Source of the DNA: Pseudomonadota bacterium
Lineage (GTDB): Bacteria; Desulfobacterota; Desulfovibrionia; Desulfovibrionales; Desulfovibrionaceae
DNA: 64,000 nucleotides
Assembly: GCA_018816865.1 (NCBI GenBank)
Contig: JAHIUW010000036.1
Coordinates: 1 to 64,000, forward strand
Reading direction: 5' to 3'
Shown here: positions 27,300 to 37,383 of the stretch, one piece after another
Numbering within the stretch: position 1 is the stretch's first letter
Layout: each line of letters opens with the position of its first letter
Program-made: the position numbers and the translations under genes
Notes under the pieces: generated by a model
The model's input: only the letters and a program-made list of their open reading frames with translations
Database searches by the model: none
Told to the model about the DNA's origin: nothing

Positions 27300-27413
27300 A
27301 TCATCTTCTCTGTCTAACGACTACACCACACCTGCGGAATCAATCAACTAGGAAATTGATTTTTCCTGAAAAATAGGTGTGTTGAAGAAGGAAGAACCAA
27401 CAGAGGAGATGGA

Positions 27414-28790
27414 TCAGTATCCCTTGCCGGGATTCAGGAGTCCTGAGGGATCAAAGGTCTTTTTGATGGAGCGCATCAGTTCCAGCTCCAGGGGAGAGAG
27501 TTGCTTCTCAAGCTGCGCGAATTTGGTCAATCCCACCCCGTGCTCGCCGGACATGGTCCCCCCCAGGGACAGTACCAGTTCGAGCACCCGTCCCTTAACC
27601 TGGAGGGCGCGTGGGCCGTCGCCAGCAGCGTGATCGTGCATCACGTTGACGTGCAGGTTGCCGTCGCCCAGGTGCCCGAAGACCAGCACAGTCAGCCCGG
27701 ACTCGGCGGCAATCCTGCGGATGCCTTCCACGGTCTCCCGGACCTGGCTGCGGGGCACGGTGATATCGTCGGACAACTTGTCCGGGGCGACCTTGAAGGA
27801 CGCTGGATTGATCAGCCGGCGCACCTCCCACAGGGGTTCCTCCTCCTGTGCGCCCAGGCCACGGCGCATAAACGAGGGCGAGGTCCCACGCACCACACGC
27901 TCCAGGCGCTCCAGATCGGCGGCCAGGGCCTCGCGCCCACCGTCCAGGCGAAGCAGCAGGGCAGCCCCTGTTCCCTCGGGCCAGGGGACTTCCCCGACCA
28001 GCGCCACCGCGCTCAGAACATCGTGGTCCATGAATTCCATGGCTGCGGGCAGGATGCCGGCGGCAAAGATCTCCCGCGCCGCGGCCAGAGCTCCAGCCGT
28101 CTGCGGCCACCCGGCCAGGACCGAGGCCGTGGCCTCGGGCTTGGGCAAGAGCTTCAGGGTGATTTCAGTCAACAGACCAAGGGTCCCCTCGGAGCCCACG
28201 AACAGCCGGGCCAGATCGAGTCCCACGACGTTCTTGTGGTTGCGCCCGCCGGTGTGCAGCACACGCCCACCGGGCAGCACGGCCCGCACCCCGAGCACAT
28301 AGTCGCGCGTCACGCCATATTTCACGGCGCTCATGCCCCCCGCGCAGGTGGCCACGTTGCCGCCGATGGTGGAGATACGCACGCTGGCCGGATCAGGTGG
28401 ATACATCAGGCCACGTCGACCCAACTCGGCCTGCAGGTCGGCGGTCACCACCCCGGGCTGGACCACGGCCACAAAATCCTCGGCGTCGATCTGAAGGATG
28501 CGGTTCATGCGCAGCATGGAGACTACCACCCCTCCGCCACGGGGGACACAGGCACCCACCACATTGGTGCCCCGGGCCCGGGGAAACAGCGGGACGCCCT
28601 CGTCCTGGGCCCAGGTCAACAGCCCCACCACCTGCTCCTCGCACTCGGGCCGGACCACGGCCCACGGCGCCTCGAACAGACGGCTGGCGTCCGCCCCGAA
28701 GGCGCACATCTCCTCGGGCACGGCCGTGAAGCCGTCCCCGGGGAAGCGGTCCCGCAAGGACCTGGTCTGCGCTGGGGTCAAGCCGGGCAT
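27414..28790 (-). CDS. FAD-linked oxidase, GlcD/D-lactate dehydrogenase type
   Basis: A 458-aa flavoprotein of the PCMH FAD-binding and FAD-oxidase C families. FAD-contact motifs are PRARGTNVVGACVPRGGG, ISTIGGNVATCAGGMSAVKYG (partial quote of a longer conserved block) and GSEGTLGLLTEITLKLL. The C-terminal half has FGHLGDGNLHVNV and SGEHGVGLTK. It oxidises a 2-hydroxy acid such as glycolate or D-lactate, usually with a GlcF-type Fe-S partner; one such gene lies at 20599. It is 7 bp after smpB, so it is the last gene of the ptsH-ptsI-smpB transcript. Confidence 0.9.
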   Translation of the reverse strand: MPGLTPAQTRSLRDRFPGDGFTAVPEEMCAFGADASRLFEAPWAVVRPECEEQVVGLLTWAQDEGVPLFPRARGTNVVGACVPRGGGVVVSMLRMNRILQIDAEDFVAVVQPGVVTADLQAELGRRGLMYPPDPASVRISTIGGNVATCAGGMSAVKYGVTRDYVLGVRAVLPGGRVLHTGGRNHKNVVGLDLARLFVGSEGTLGLLTEITLKLLPKPEATASVLAGWPQTAGALAAAREIFAAGILPAAMEFMDHDVLSAVALVGEVPWPEGTGAALLLRLDGGREALAADLERLERVVRGTSPSFMRRGLGAQEEEPLWEVRRLINPASFKVAPDKLSDDITVPRSQVRETVEGIRRIAAESGLTVLVFGHLGDGNLHVNVMHDHAAGDGPRALQVKGRVLELVLSLGGTMSGEHGVGLTKFAQLEKQLSPLELELMRSIKKTFDPSGLLNPGKGY

Positions 28791-28797
28791 GGAGGTC

Positions 28798-29271
28798 CTA
28801 CTTGTTGTAGCTGGTCAGTTCGCGGGCCGTATCGCGCGCGATGTCGCGCTGCTTTAAGTCGTCGCGCCGGTCAAAGGTCTTCTTGCCCTTGCCCAGCCCA
28901 ATCTCCACCTTGACCCTGCCATGCTTGAAATACAGCCGCAGGGGGATGAGCGACAACCCCTTCTGGTCCACCTTGGCGGACAGGGTGTCGATCTCGCGGC
29001 GGTGCATCAGCAGTTGGCGCGGGCGCTCGGGCTCGTGCCCAAAATGCGTGGCGAACTCATAGGGCGCGATGTGCACGCCCACCAGCCAGGCCTGACCCGC
29101 TTCGATCTTGACGTAACCGTCCTTGAAACTGACCTTGCCGCCACGCATGGATTTGACCTCGGAGCCCATGAGGGCGAGGCCTGCCTCCAACGTCTCCAGT
29201 ATCTCGTAGTAGCGGCGGGCGTTCTTGTTGGTGGCGATCAACTTGGTGCCGGATGTGCTTTTCTGACTCAT
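28798..29271 (-). CDS. smpB: SsrA-binding protein SmpB
   Basis: SmpB brings tmRNA to stalled ribosomes for trans-translation. The 157-aa protein has NKNARRYYEILETLEAGL, the OB-fold motif GSEVKSMRGG and the C-terminal basic tail with KGKKTFDRRDDLKQRD. ATG 29271 (MSQKST) is used. It starts 4 bp after the ptsI stop, so it is translated from the PTS transcript. The tmRNA gene is not in the window. Confidence 0.96.
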   Translation of the reverse strand: MSQKSTSGTKLIATNKNARRYYEILETLEAGLALMGSEVKSMRGGKVSFKDGYVKIEAGQAWLVGVHIAPYEFATHFGHEPERPRQLLMHRREIDTLSAKVDQKGLSLIPLRLYFKHGRVKVEIGLGKGKKTFDRRDDLKQRDIARDTARELTSYNK

Positions 29272-29275
29272 ATCG

Positions 29276-31057
29276 TTATACAAAGTCCTCATTGTCCAGA
29301 AGGGAGGAATAAAATGCCAGCTCCTCGGGGAAGCGCTGGAAGATGGTCTCCATGACCAGCTTGTTGATCTTGGTCACTGTTCGACATTCCAGCACGCGCC
29401 TGAGCAATTCCTTACATTCGTCCATGGTGGTCTGGCGGATGATGCGTTTGATGCCCGGGATGGCCTGGGGGTTCATGGAGAGCGAATCGATCTGCATGCC
29501 CATCAGGATCGGCACGCAGAACGGGTCCGACGCCACCTCGCCACACAGGCTGACCTCGATGCCGTTCTGGTGCGCCGCGTCCACCACGTGCTTGATGGAA
29601 CGCAGCACCGCCGGATGCAAGGGCTGGTAGAGATACGAGACGTGCTTGTTGGTGCGGTCGATGCCCAGCGAATACTGGATCAGGTCATTGGTGCCGATGG
29701 AAAAAAAGTCGGTCTCCTTGGCCAGCAACTCGGCGGTCATCACCGCCGAAGGCAATTCCACCATGATCCCGACGGGCAGTTCCTCATTGAAGGGGATGCC
29801 TGCCTCATGCAGCTCGGCCTTGGCCTCGGCCAGCACGCGGTTGGCCTCGCGCAGCTCGCGCAGGCCGGAGATCATGGGGTACATCATGGCCGTATTGCCC
29901 GCCGTGCTGGCGCGCAGGATGGCCCGGATCTGGGTCCGGAAAAGATCGCGATGCTTCAGGCACAGTCGAATGGAGCGCAGGCCCAGCGCCGGGTTGCGCT
30001 CATCAAGGGCGCCGTAGCCGGAGATGAACTTGTCCGCGCCCAGGTCCAAGGTACGGAAAACGACCTTGGCCGGGGACAGAATGCTGGCCAGATCGCGGTA
30101 TTCTTCGAACAACTCGTCCTCGGAAGGCAGCACCTCGCGGTTCATGTAGGAATATTCGGTGCGGTACAGACCCACCCCCTCGGCGCCATGGTCCAGAACC
30201 GCCGCCACTTCCTCAAAGATCTCGATGTTGGCCTGGACCTGCACCCGATACCCGTCGATGGTCTCGGCGGGCAAGTGGCAGTTGCGGACGATGGTCTTCT
30301 GGTAGCCCTCGAACTGGTCCTGAAGGGCGATGTACTCGGCCAGCTCGTCCTCATCCGGCTCCACAAGGATCCTGCCCTTCAGGGCGTCGATGATCACGAA
30401 TTCACCGTCCTCGACGGTTTCATCCAGATCCTTGACGCCCACGATGGACGGGATTTGCAACGAGCGGGCGAGGATGCCCGTGTGCGAGGTCTTGCCGCCC
30501 TCGGCTGTGATGAAGGCCATGATCTTGTCCACTTCGAGCCCAACGGTGTCCGAGGGAGCCAGGTCATGGGCCATCAGGATGATGCGGCCCTCGATCTCCT
30601 GCATCTCATGGGTGAGGCCCATGAGTTTTGACTGCACACGATCGGTCACCAGACGCACATCCTGGATGCGCTGGCGAATGTAGTCGTCCCGGATGATGGA
30701 AAACTTCTTCTCCATCTCCTTGACGGCCTTCAACAGCGCCCATTCCGCGTTGATGCGCATACTCTCGATGTAGCCAAAGGCCAGATTCCTGAACTTCAGG
30801 TCGCCCAGGATGGCGATGTGCGAATCGATGATCAGCCCATGTTCCTTGAACTCGAACGGCACCTGCCCGCGCACGACCTCCAGCTCCACCGCGGCCTGAT
30901 CGATGGCCTGCTTCAGGCGCGACTTCTCGGCTTCCACGAAGTGTTGGGCAATGGATTGGCGCGGAATACGCTCGTACAGGCGGCGGTTCATGAACAGGGC
31001 CTTGCCGATGGCAATCCCCGAAGAGACCGGGATACCTGTCAGGATAATTCTGGACAC
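29276..31057 (-). CDS. ptsI: Phosphoenolpyruvate-protein phosphotransferase, enzyme I
   Basis: Enzyme I autophosphorylates from PEP and passes the phosphate to HPr. The 593-aa length is slightly above E. coli EI (575 aa). The active-site His is in GGKTSHTGILARSL near residue 193. PEP-binding motifs follow: RTLDLGADK, and SIGTNDLIQYSLGIDR (near 465) and the C-terminal active-site Cys in VSLCGEVASDP. It starts 3 bp after the ptsH stop. Confidence 0.96.
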   Translation of the reverse strand: MSRIILTGIPVSSGIAIGKALFMNRRLYERIPRQSIAQHFVEAEKSRLKQAIDQAAVELEVVRGQVPFEFKEHGLIIDSHIAILGDLKFRNLAFGYIESMRINAEWALLKAVKEMEKKFSIIRDDYIRQRIQDVRLVTDRVQSKLMGLTHEMQEIEGRIILMAHDLAPSDTVGLEVDKIMAFITAEGGKTSHTGILARSLQIPSIVGVKDLDETVEDGEFVIIDALKGRILVEPDEDELAEYIALQDQFEGYQKTIVRNCHLPAETIDGYRVQVQANIEIFEEVAAVLDHGAEGVGLYRTEYSYMNREVLPSEDELFEEYRDLASILSPAKVVFRTLDLGADKFISGYGALDERNPALGLRSIRLCLKHRDLFRTQIRAILRASTAGNTAMMYPMISGLRELREANRVLAEAKAELHEAGIPFNEELPVGIMVELPSAVMTAELLAKETDFFSIGTNDLIQYSLGIDRTNKHVSYLYQPLHPAVLRSIKHVVDAAHQNGIEVSLCGEVASDPFCVPILMGMQIDSLSMNPQAIPGIKRIIRQTTMDECKELLRRVLECRTVTKINKLVMETIFQRFPEELAFYSSLLDNEDFV

Positions 31058-31060
31058 CGG

Positions 31061-31357
31061 CTACTCCTCACCGAAGCGGCTCTTGAACAGTCCGGTCAGG
31101 GCCTGCAAGGCCTCAGCCGCGTCCTGCCCAGTGGCACGGATCTGCATCCTTCCACCGTGCTGGGCCGCCAGGGTCAGGATATCCAGGATGCTTTTGGCAT
31201 CCACTTCCTGATCGCCGGACACCAGGAAGATATCGCAGTCGAAACGCTGCGCCTCCTGGGCCAGTTTGGCGGCCGGGCGCGCATGCAGTCCGAGCTCGTT
31301 GCCGACACGAACCTCAGCGCTCACGGTATTGTCTGTGCCAGTCACCTGGTCGGTCAC
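31061..31357 (-). CDS. ptsH: Phosphocarrier protein HPr
   Basis: A 98-aa HPr with the phosphorylated His in GLHARPA (H25 in this numbering) and the helix-2 KSILDILTL, whose Ser matches the regulatory Ser46 site of other HPr proteins. The GTG at 31357 is chosen because AAGGAGG lies 7 nt upstream. An ATG at 31411 that overlaps the IID stop as TGATG is an alternative, giving an 18-aa longer N-terminus. HPr receives phosphate from PtsI encoded 3 bp downstream. Confidence 0.92.
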   Translation of the reverse strand: MTDQVTGTDNTVSAEVRVGNELGLHARPAAKLAQEAQRFDCDIFLVSGDQEVDAKSILDILTLAAQHGGRMQIRATGQDAAEALQALTGLFKSRFGEE

Positions 31358-31410
31358 GCGCCCCCCTCCTTCTCCATTGCTTAGTGCAACATCCCACCTG
31401 CTCGCAGACA

Positions 31411-32220
31411 TCAGAACAACGACCCGACAAGTTTCTTCAACCAGGGCAGCCCGAGGTAGACGGCCAGCACTCCGGCCATCAGGATCTCCCGGGACAAACC
31501 GCTGGACGAGACCAGTGCGGCTGCGCCCCCGAACAGGAACGCCACAGGAAGCCATTCGTACCACACGATGGACCCAGGCCAGGCCAGAACCCACACCGCC
31601 ACCAGAAGCGCTGCGTTGACCAGCTTGAAGCGCTGCCCCCAGTTGATGAGGTTCCAGCGCCCCAGTCGATGCAGAACATTGAGACCTTCCCTGAACCCGA
31701 GCCAGAACGTGCCGCACTTAAACACGATCAGGCCGGCAAAACAGACCAGGCCCAGAACCACGGCGGCGGAGGCATTGCCGCTCAAAAACAGGCAGGCCGT
31801 GGTCAGGGACCAGAGCACCAGGATGCTCCCCCCGAAGAATGAATCCCCGATGGCGGACAAGGTGTAGATGGTGGTGTCGCGTACGCTCTCGTACAATTCG
31901 ACGGTCAGTATCCCCTGGGAAATCTTTTTTTCCATGCCCAGAAAAATGCCCACCAGCAGCGGCGTCCAGAACGGATGCGTGTTGTAGTGCTTGGCGTACC
32001 GCTTGCGGGCCAGACGCAGACGTTCGCCACCGCCGTAGAGGGCCTTCAGGCCCGGGTCCATGGCGTAGGCCAGCCCCAGGTTCTGCATCCCGCGCGTGTT
32101 GATTCCCGCGCCCACCAGCCAGGTGCGCAACAGACACGCCAGCAGGATGCGAGCGGTGGGAAACACGGTGGGAGCCAGCGCACGGCGCTCCCCTGGAAGT
32201 GGTCCGCTATGGGCGTTCAA
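31411..32220 (-). CDS. PTS mannose/fructose/sorbose family IID component
   Basis: Inner-membrane subunit of mannose-type PTS permeases. The 269-aa protein has MQNLGLAYAMDPGLKALYGGG, HPFWTPLLVGIFLGMEKKI and GDSFFGGSILVLWSL, characteristic of IID, and a C-terminal membrane helix pair. The TTG at 32220 overlaps the rsmI stop (TTGA). The permease partner IIC and the phosphotransfer subunits IIA and IIB, which normally adjoin IID, are absent from this operon. Confidence 0.88.
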   Translation of the reverse strand: MNAHSGPLPGERRALAPTVFPTARILLACLLRTWLVGAGINTRGMQNLGLAYAMDPGLKALYGGGERLRLARKRYAKHYNTHPFWTPLLVGIFLGMEKKISQGILTVELYESVRDTTIYTLSAIGDSFFGGSILVLWSLTTACLFLSGNASAAVVLGLVCFAGLIVFKCGTFWLGFREGLNVLHRLGRWNLINWGQRFKLVNAALLVAVWVLAWPGSIVWYEWLPVAFLFGGAAALVSSSGLSREILMAGVLAVYLGLPWLKKLVGSLF

Positions 32221-33107
32221 CTCGACTCCGACTCCGTCCGGGGCTCTCTTAGCCCTTGGCGATCCATTTTCAACAACAACTCGTAGGCGGTCTTGGCCGT
32301 CCAGCCCGGGGCCTGCGCGGAGGCCCGGCGCGCAACTTCCTTGGGCTTGCCCCCGAGCTCACACTCGCGGACCAGAAGAGCACGCATCCGGTCCTCGGTC
32401 GTTTGGTCTTCGGCCTCGGGCGGGCCGATGACCACGGTGAACTCGCCCCGCTCGGGGATATCCAGTTCATCCAGGGCATCCAACCGACCCAGAATAAATT
32501 CCTCGTGCAGCTTGGTCAATTCCCTGGCCAAACTGAGCTCGCGTCCCCCCAGGGCCTCGAACGCTGTTTGCAAGGTGGTCTGCAGGCGATTCTTGCGCTC
32601 GAAGAACACCAGCGTGGCCCCGCTGGCTCCATAACGCTCGAACATCCGCCGCTGCTCTCCGGCCTTGCGCGGCAAAAAACCCAAAAAAGTAAAAGGCTGA
32701 GGGGCCAGACCGCAGGCCATGAGCGCAGTCAGCGGAGCCGATGGTCCCGGAACCGGGACCACTTTCAGCCCGGCCTCGCGGCAGGCGCGCACCAGGGTGA
32801 ATCCGGGATCGGACATCAGTGGCGTCCCTGCATCGGAAATCAGGGCCACGGACTTGCCCTCGGCCAGCATGGACAGCACCTGGGCACGCTTACCGTCCTC
32901 GTTGTGCTCGTGGAAGCTGACAAAGCCATGGGACTTGATGCCCAGACGCTGAAACAGCAGCCCGGCCCGGCGCGAGTCCTCGGCCAGGACGATATCCGCC
33001 CCGGACAGCACCTCGCGGGCACGGGGCGAAAGGTCGCCGATGTTCCCCAGGGGCGTGGCCACGATGTACAATGCCCCGGGGAGTACGGCTGCGGTTTCGT
33101 CGGTCAT
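32217..33107 (-). CDS. rsmI: 16S rRNA (cytidine1402-2'-O)-methyltransferase RsmI
   Basis: Methylates the 2'-OH of C1402 in the ribosomal decoding centre. The 296-aa tetrapyrrole-methylase-fold protein has LYIVATPLGNIGDLSPRA at the N-terminus, ADIVLAEDSR, SDAGTPLMSDPG, and PGPSAPLTAL. Two adjacent ATGs exist (33110 and 33107); 33107 has the better 7-nt spacing from AGAGG. It follows yraN by 9-11 bp. Confidence 0.95.
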   Translation of the reverse strand: MTDETAAVLPGALYIVATPLGNIGDLSPRAREVLSGADIVLAEDSRRAGLLFQRLGIKSHGFVSFHEHNEDGKRAQVLSMLAEGKSVALISDAGTPLMSDPGFTLVRACREAGLKVVPVPGPSAPLTALMACGLAPQPFTFLGFLPRKAGEQRRMFERYGASGATLVFFERKNRLQTTLQTAFEALGGRELSLARELTKLHEEFILGRLDALDELDIPERGEFTVVIGPPEAEDQTTEDRMRALLVRECELGGKPKEVARRASAQAPGWTAKTAYELLLKMDRQGLREPRTESESS

Positions 33108-33118
33108 CATCAGGCCTC

Positions 33119-33514
33119 TTACCAGGGTTGCCAGTTTCCGCCTTGGGGCGTCAGGGAACAGGCGTTTTCGACGTGTTCGATGACGGGTTCGGCCCCGTCC
33201 CCGATCTCGACTCCCAGCAGGTCCAGCCGGCAAGGCCGCTGCCAGAGGTCGCCCTTGGTCAGATACTCGGAAACGGTGCGCATCAGCACACTCTGCTTGT
33301 TGGCCGTCAGGCCCTGGTACGGCTTGTTCATGGGGCCGGGGGTACGGGTCTTGACCTCCACGAACACGATCACGCCGCCCTTCTCGCAGACCAGGTCCAA
33401 CTCGCCACGGGTCCCCCGCCAATTGCGGTCTAGCACCTTGTAGCCCTTTTTGCCCAAGAATGCAGCAGCCACGTCTTCGCCTCGCAGGCCGAGGACTAAA
33501 TGCCGGGGAGGCAT
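33119..33514 (-). CDS. YraN/UPF0102 family nuclease-like protein
   Basis: A 131-aa protein with the Holliday-junction-resolvase-like fold pattern: GEDVAAAFL, RGTRGELDLVCEKGGVIVFVEVK (the E-x-D and E-V-K metal-ligand motifs, partly quoted), and KTRT. The family is common beside rnhB and rsmI; its role is unknown. ATG 33514 has AAGGAGC 8-9 nt upstream and overlaps the end of rnhB by 19 nt, pointing to translational coupling. Confidence 0.9.
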   Translation of the reverse strand: MPPRHLVLGLRGEDVAAAFLGKKGYKVLDRNWRGTRGELDLVCEKGGVIVFVEVKTRTPGPMNKPYQGLTANKQSVLMRTVSEYLTKGDLWQRPCRLDLLGVEIGDGAEPVIEHVENACSLTPQGGNWQPW

Positions 33515-34134
33515 AGCGACTGCTCCTTGGATGGCCGTTCTGGTTTCACACCGCGAAAGGTCAGGCGATGCATGCGGCATGGGCCGAGGAGCACAATGGC
33601 GTCCATATGGGCCTGGGAGCCATAACCTTTGTGCCCGGCAAAGCCATAGCCCGGGTATTTGCGGTCCAGCTTGATCATGATCCGATCGCGCAAGGTCTTG
33701 GCCAGAATCGAGGCCGCCGAGATCTCAGGCACCTTGGAGTCGCCCTTGACCACCGTGACTTGGGGGATGCTCGAGGGAACCCGCTGGTTGCCGTCCACGA
33801 CCAGGAAGACGGGGGCCGACTTCATGCTGTCCACGGCAAGGCACATGGCCTTCAGGCTGGCCCGCAGGATGTCCGTGCGGTCAATCTCGCGCGGCCAGAG
33901 AACGCCCACCCCCCAGGCCACGGCCTGGGCCTTGATGAGCGGTTCCAGCTCAAAACGATGTTTTGCGGTGAGTTTCTTGGAATCGGTCAGACCGGGAAGG
34001 TCATACGTCGAGGGCAGGATCACTGCGGCTGCAACAACAGGCCCGGCAAGGCAACCTCGCCCGGCCTCATCCAAACCGGCAAAAGGCCGGGGAAAGGATT
34101 CCCCGGCCAGTTCTGTCGTCTCAAATAGCGGCAT
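33496..34134 (-). CDS. rnhB: Ribonuclease HII
   Basis: Cuts 5' of ribonucleotides in DNA-RNA hybrids. The 212-aa product shows the DEDD active site in GLDEAGRGCLAGPV, in VVDGN and in a later Asp near MDAI. ATG 34134 (MPLFETTEL) is chosen; a start at 34164 is possible. A strong terminator-like hairpin lies inside codons about 9-17 (34085-34108). Confidence 0.93.
   Translation of the reverse strand: MPLFETTELAGESFPRPFAGLDEAGRGCLAGPVVAAAVILPSTYDLPGLTDSKKLTAKHRFELEPLIKAQAVAWGVGVLWPREIDRTDILRASLKAMCLAVDSMKSAPVFLVVDGNQRVPSSIPQVTVVKGDSKVPEISAASILAKTLRDRIMIKLDRKYPGYGFAGHKGYGSQAHMDAIVLLGPCRMHRLTFRGVKPERPSKEQSLCLPGI
34085..34108 (-). terminator. Terminator-like hairpin inside the rnhB coding region
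   Basis: GGCCGGGGAA and TTCCCCGGCC pair perfectly over 10 bp around a 4-nt loop. On the coding (minus) strand the stem is followed by TTTTGCC. It falls in the N-terminal codons of rnhB. It could attenuate expression of rnhB and the downstream genes; whether it terminates in vivo is unknown. Confidence 0.4.
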
Positions 34135-34163
34135 GGCTACTGCCCTGCACCGCACCGAGAACA

Positions 34164-34183
34164 CCGAAAGGCGAGCCTTTCGG
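34164..34183 (-). terminator. Hairpin between rplS and rnhB
   Basis: CCGAAAGGC and GCCTTTCGG form a 9-bp stem with a 2-nt gap, 16 bp after the rplS stop. No T-run follows, so it may be a processing or stability element rather than a terminator. Confidence 0.35.
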
Positions 34184-34198
34184 CAAGCACCCGCAGGA

Positions 34199-34549
34199 TT
34201 AATCCCACAGATTCTTGGTCTTGATGCGCGCGGCCTTGCCCCTGAGCTGACGCAGGTAGTAGATGCGGGAACGGCGGACCTTGCCTTCGTTCACCACTTC
34301 CACGCGCTCCAGATAGGGGCTGTGCATGGGGAAAATTCGCTCAACGCCAACGCCGTCGGAAACCTTACGCACGGTGAAGGTCGCGTTGGTGGTCCCACGA
34401 CGGACACGCAGCACGGCGCCCTGGAACACCTGGATGCGTTCCTTGCCGCCCTCGAGGATGCGGGTGTGGACCTTCACGGTGTCGCCGGCCTTGAACCGGG
34501 GCAGGTCAATGCGAAGCTGTTCGCTTTCGATTTTCTTGATCATATCCAT
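34199..34549 (-). CDS. rplS: 50S ribosomal protein L19
   Basis: A 116-aa protein at the 30S-50S interface. Family motifs include [22 protein letters not shown] (partly quoted), [11 protein letters not shown] and [18 protein letters not shown]. Third among the classic rpsP-rimM-trmD-rplS genes. It follows trmD by 45 bp. Confidence 0.97.
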   Translation of the reverse strand: MDMIKKIESEQLRIDLPRFKAGDTVKVHTRILEGGKERIQVFQGAVLRVRRGTTNATFTVRKVSDGVGVERIFPMHSPYLERVEVVNEGKVRRSRIYYLRQLRGKAARIKTKNLWD

Positions 34550-34594
34550 ATCAGAACTCCTTAAAAGGACGATTTTAACGTCGAGAACTTGTCT

Positions 34595-35884
<1,290 letters not shown>

Positions 35885-35894
35885 TGGGGACCCG

Positions 35895-36572
35895 CTACTT
35901 GACGCTATCGTCGGTCAGGTACAGTTCCAGCAATCCCGGCGGCGGCGCTATGATCACCTGCCCCGCATCCAGATCCACCGCAGCCACGAACTCCTGGGCC
36001 ACGGGAAACAGCACTTCCTTGCCGTCCTCGGTATCGATGCACCACAGTTCCTGCCCTGCCGGCAGGAGCTGCACCTCGCGGATATGCCCCAGGATCGAGC
36101 CATCCTCCAGCAGCACGGCCAACCCCTCCAGCGCATAGAGGTAGAGTTCGTCCTCACTGGGTTCGGGCAGATCCGCCTCGCGCACAAGGAGCTTGGCACC
36201 GCGAAGCCCGTCGGCGGCGTCGCGGTCCGCGATGCCCTCGAAGGTCACCAGCAAGCGATCCTTATGGGAGCGCCAGGAGACGATCTTCACGGGCCGGGGG
36301 CTGGGGGCCGCAGCTTTGGCAACGCCCTTGTCCGCTGTGCCTTTGGGGCCACCCTTGGGGGCAGCCTTGTCGGATTTGCCCGGGGCGACCTTGTCGGACT
36401 TGCCCTTTGCAAGCGCACTGGCCAGGGCCGCCTTGGGCTGCAAATAGAGGATGGGCAACTCGTCCAATAGAAAAGGGGAGTCCCCGTGGTAGACCACAGA
36501 GACTTCCCCTCGAATTCCATGGGATTTCACGACCTCGGCGATCAGCACGAGGTCCTTTGTCGACGTCGTCAC
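35895..36572 (-). CDS. rimM: Ribosome maturation factor RimM with Ala/Lys-rich insertion
   Basis: RimM binds S19 and helps 30S head assembly. The N-terminal beta-barrel begins LIAEVVKSHGIRGEV and the PRC-barrel domain follows (about residues 125-215, with GLAVLLEDGSILGHI). At 225 aa it is longer than the usual ~175 aa because a low-complexity segment rich in Ala, Lys, Gly and Pro (about residues 48-92, with repeated GKSDKVAPGKSDKAAP) is inserted in the N-terminal domain. The insert may contact rRNA; it could also simply be an expanded loop. Confidence 0.92.
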   Translation of the reverse strand: MTTSTKDLVLIAEVVKSHGIRGEVSVVYHGDSPFLLDELPILYLQPKAALASALAKGKSDKVAPGKSDKAAPKGGPKGTADKGVAKAAAPSPRPVKIVSWRSHKDRLLVTFEGIADRDAADGLRGAKLLVREADLPEPSEDELYLYALEGLAVLLEDGSILGHIREVQLLPAGQELWCIDTEDGKEVLFPVAQEFVAAVDLDAGQVIIAPPPGLLELYLTDDSVK

Positions 36573-36671
36573 TGACTGCCTCCGGCCTTCTTACCTTGTT
36601 CTGTCCCGGCCCGGCACCTGCGCATGGGCGCACTCCGGAACGGTAGCAACCAAAATGGCCGCCTTGCGAAG

Positions 36672-36905
36672 CTATTCGAGGATTTCGAGCACGGCCCGCT
36701 TGCGGGCCTTGGTGGAGGCGGCACCAATGATGGTGCGCATGGCGCGGGCCGTACGGCCCTGCTTGCCAATCACCTTGCCAAGGTCTTCCTTGGCCACCCT
36801 CAGCTCGAGCACCGACGTTTGCTCACCCTCGATTTCCGAGACGACAACATCATCAGGATTGTCGACCAACGATTTGGCAATGTACAAGATCAGATCTTTG
36901 AGCAT
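36672..36905 (-). CDS. khpA: KH-domain RNA-binding protein, KhpA/YlqC type
   Basis: A 77-aa single KH domain. The GxxG loop appears as [14 protein letters not shown], preceded by [10 protein letters not shown]. It is typically encoded between rpsP and rimM, as here. The family binds small RNAs and mRNAs in other bacteria. Confidence 0.92.
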   Translation of the reverse strand: MLKDLILYIAKSLVDNPDDVVVSEIEGEQTSVLELRVAKEDLGKVIGKQGRTARAMRTIIGAASTKARKRAVLEILE

Positions 36906-37004
36906 GGTACCCTCCGCAGCAAGTTCAAAGGGGGACGTCTCGCAGGAACTTCAACACATTGCCGCCATGATCGACAATGGAACAGGACTCGGCAGATTCG
37001 CGAA

Positions 37005-37250
37005 CTACTCAGCCTGGGTGGCTTTCTTGATCAGCGAATTGACGGTGCCGCTGGGCTTGGCGCCGCGGTCCACCCACTTCTTCACCTTGTCCATGTCCAC
37101 CTTAATGTCCGCAGGCTCGACCATGGGGTTGTAGTAACCCACATACTCGAGTGCACGGCCGTCACGGCGGGTGGCGCTGTTCATGGCCACGATACGGTAA
37201 AACGGACGCTTCTTGGATCCCATTCTGGTCAGTCGGAGCTTAAGAGCCAT
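37005..37250 (-). CDS. rpsP: 30S ribosomal protein S16
   Basis: An 81-aa protein starting [20 protein letters not shown], the S16 hallmark, with YVGYYNP and [15 protein letters not shown] 37250 is used rather than the in-frame start at 37265. It follows ffh by about 130 bp. Confidence 0.97.
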   Translation of the reverse strand: MALKLRLTRMGSKKRPFYRIVAMNSATRRDGRALEYVGYYNPMVEPADIKVDMDKVKKWVDRGAKPSGTVNSLIKKATQAE

Positions 37251-37383
37251 TCGTCTATCTCCCAATTGGTATAGTATTACAATTTAAATAACAAAAGCAA
37301 GTGGCCGAAAAATGTCGGCGAATCCCTTCCTAATCCTTGTATGCCAAGGTTCGCACGAAGCAGCCGCGTCCCGGCGAACCGTC

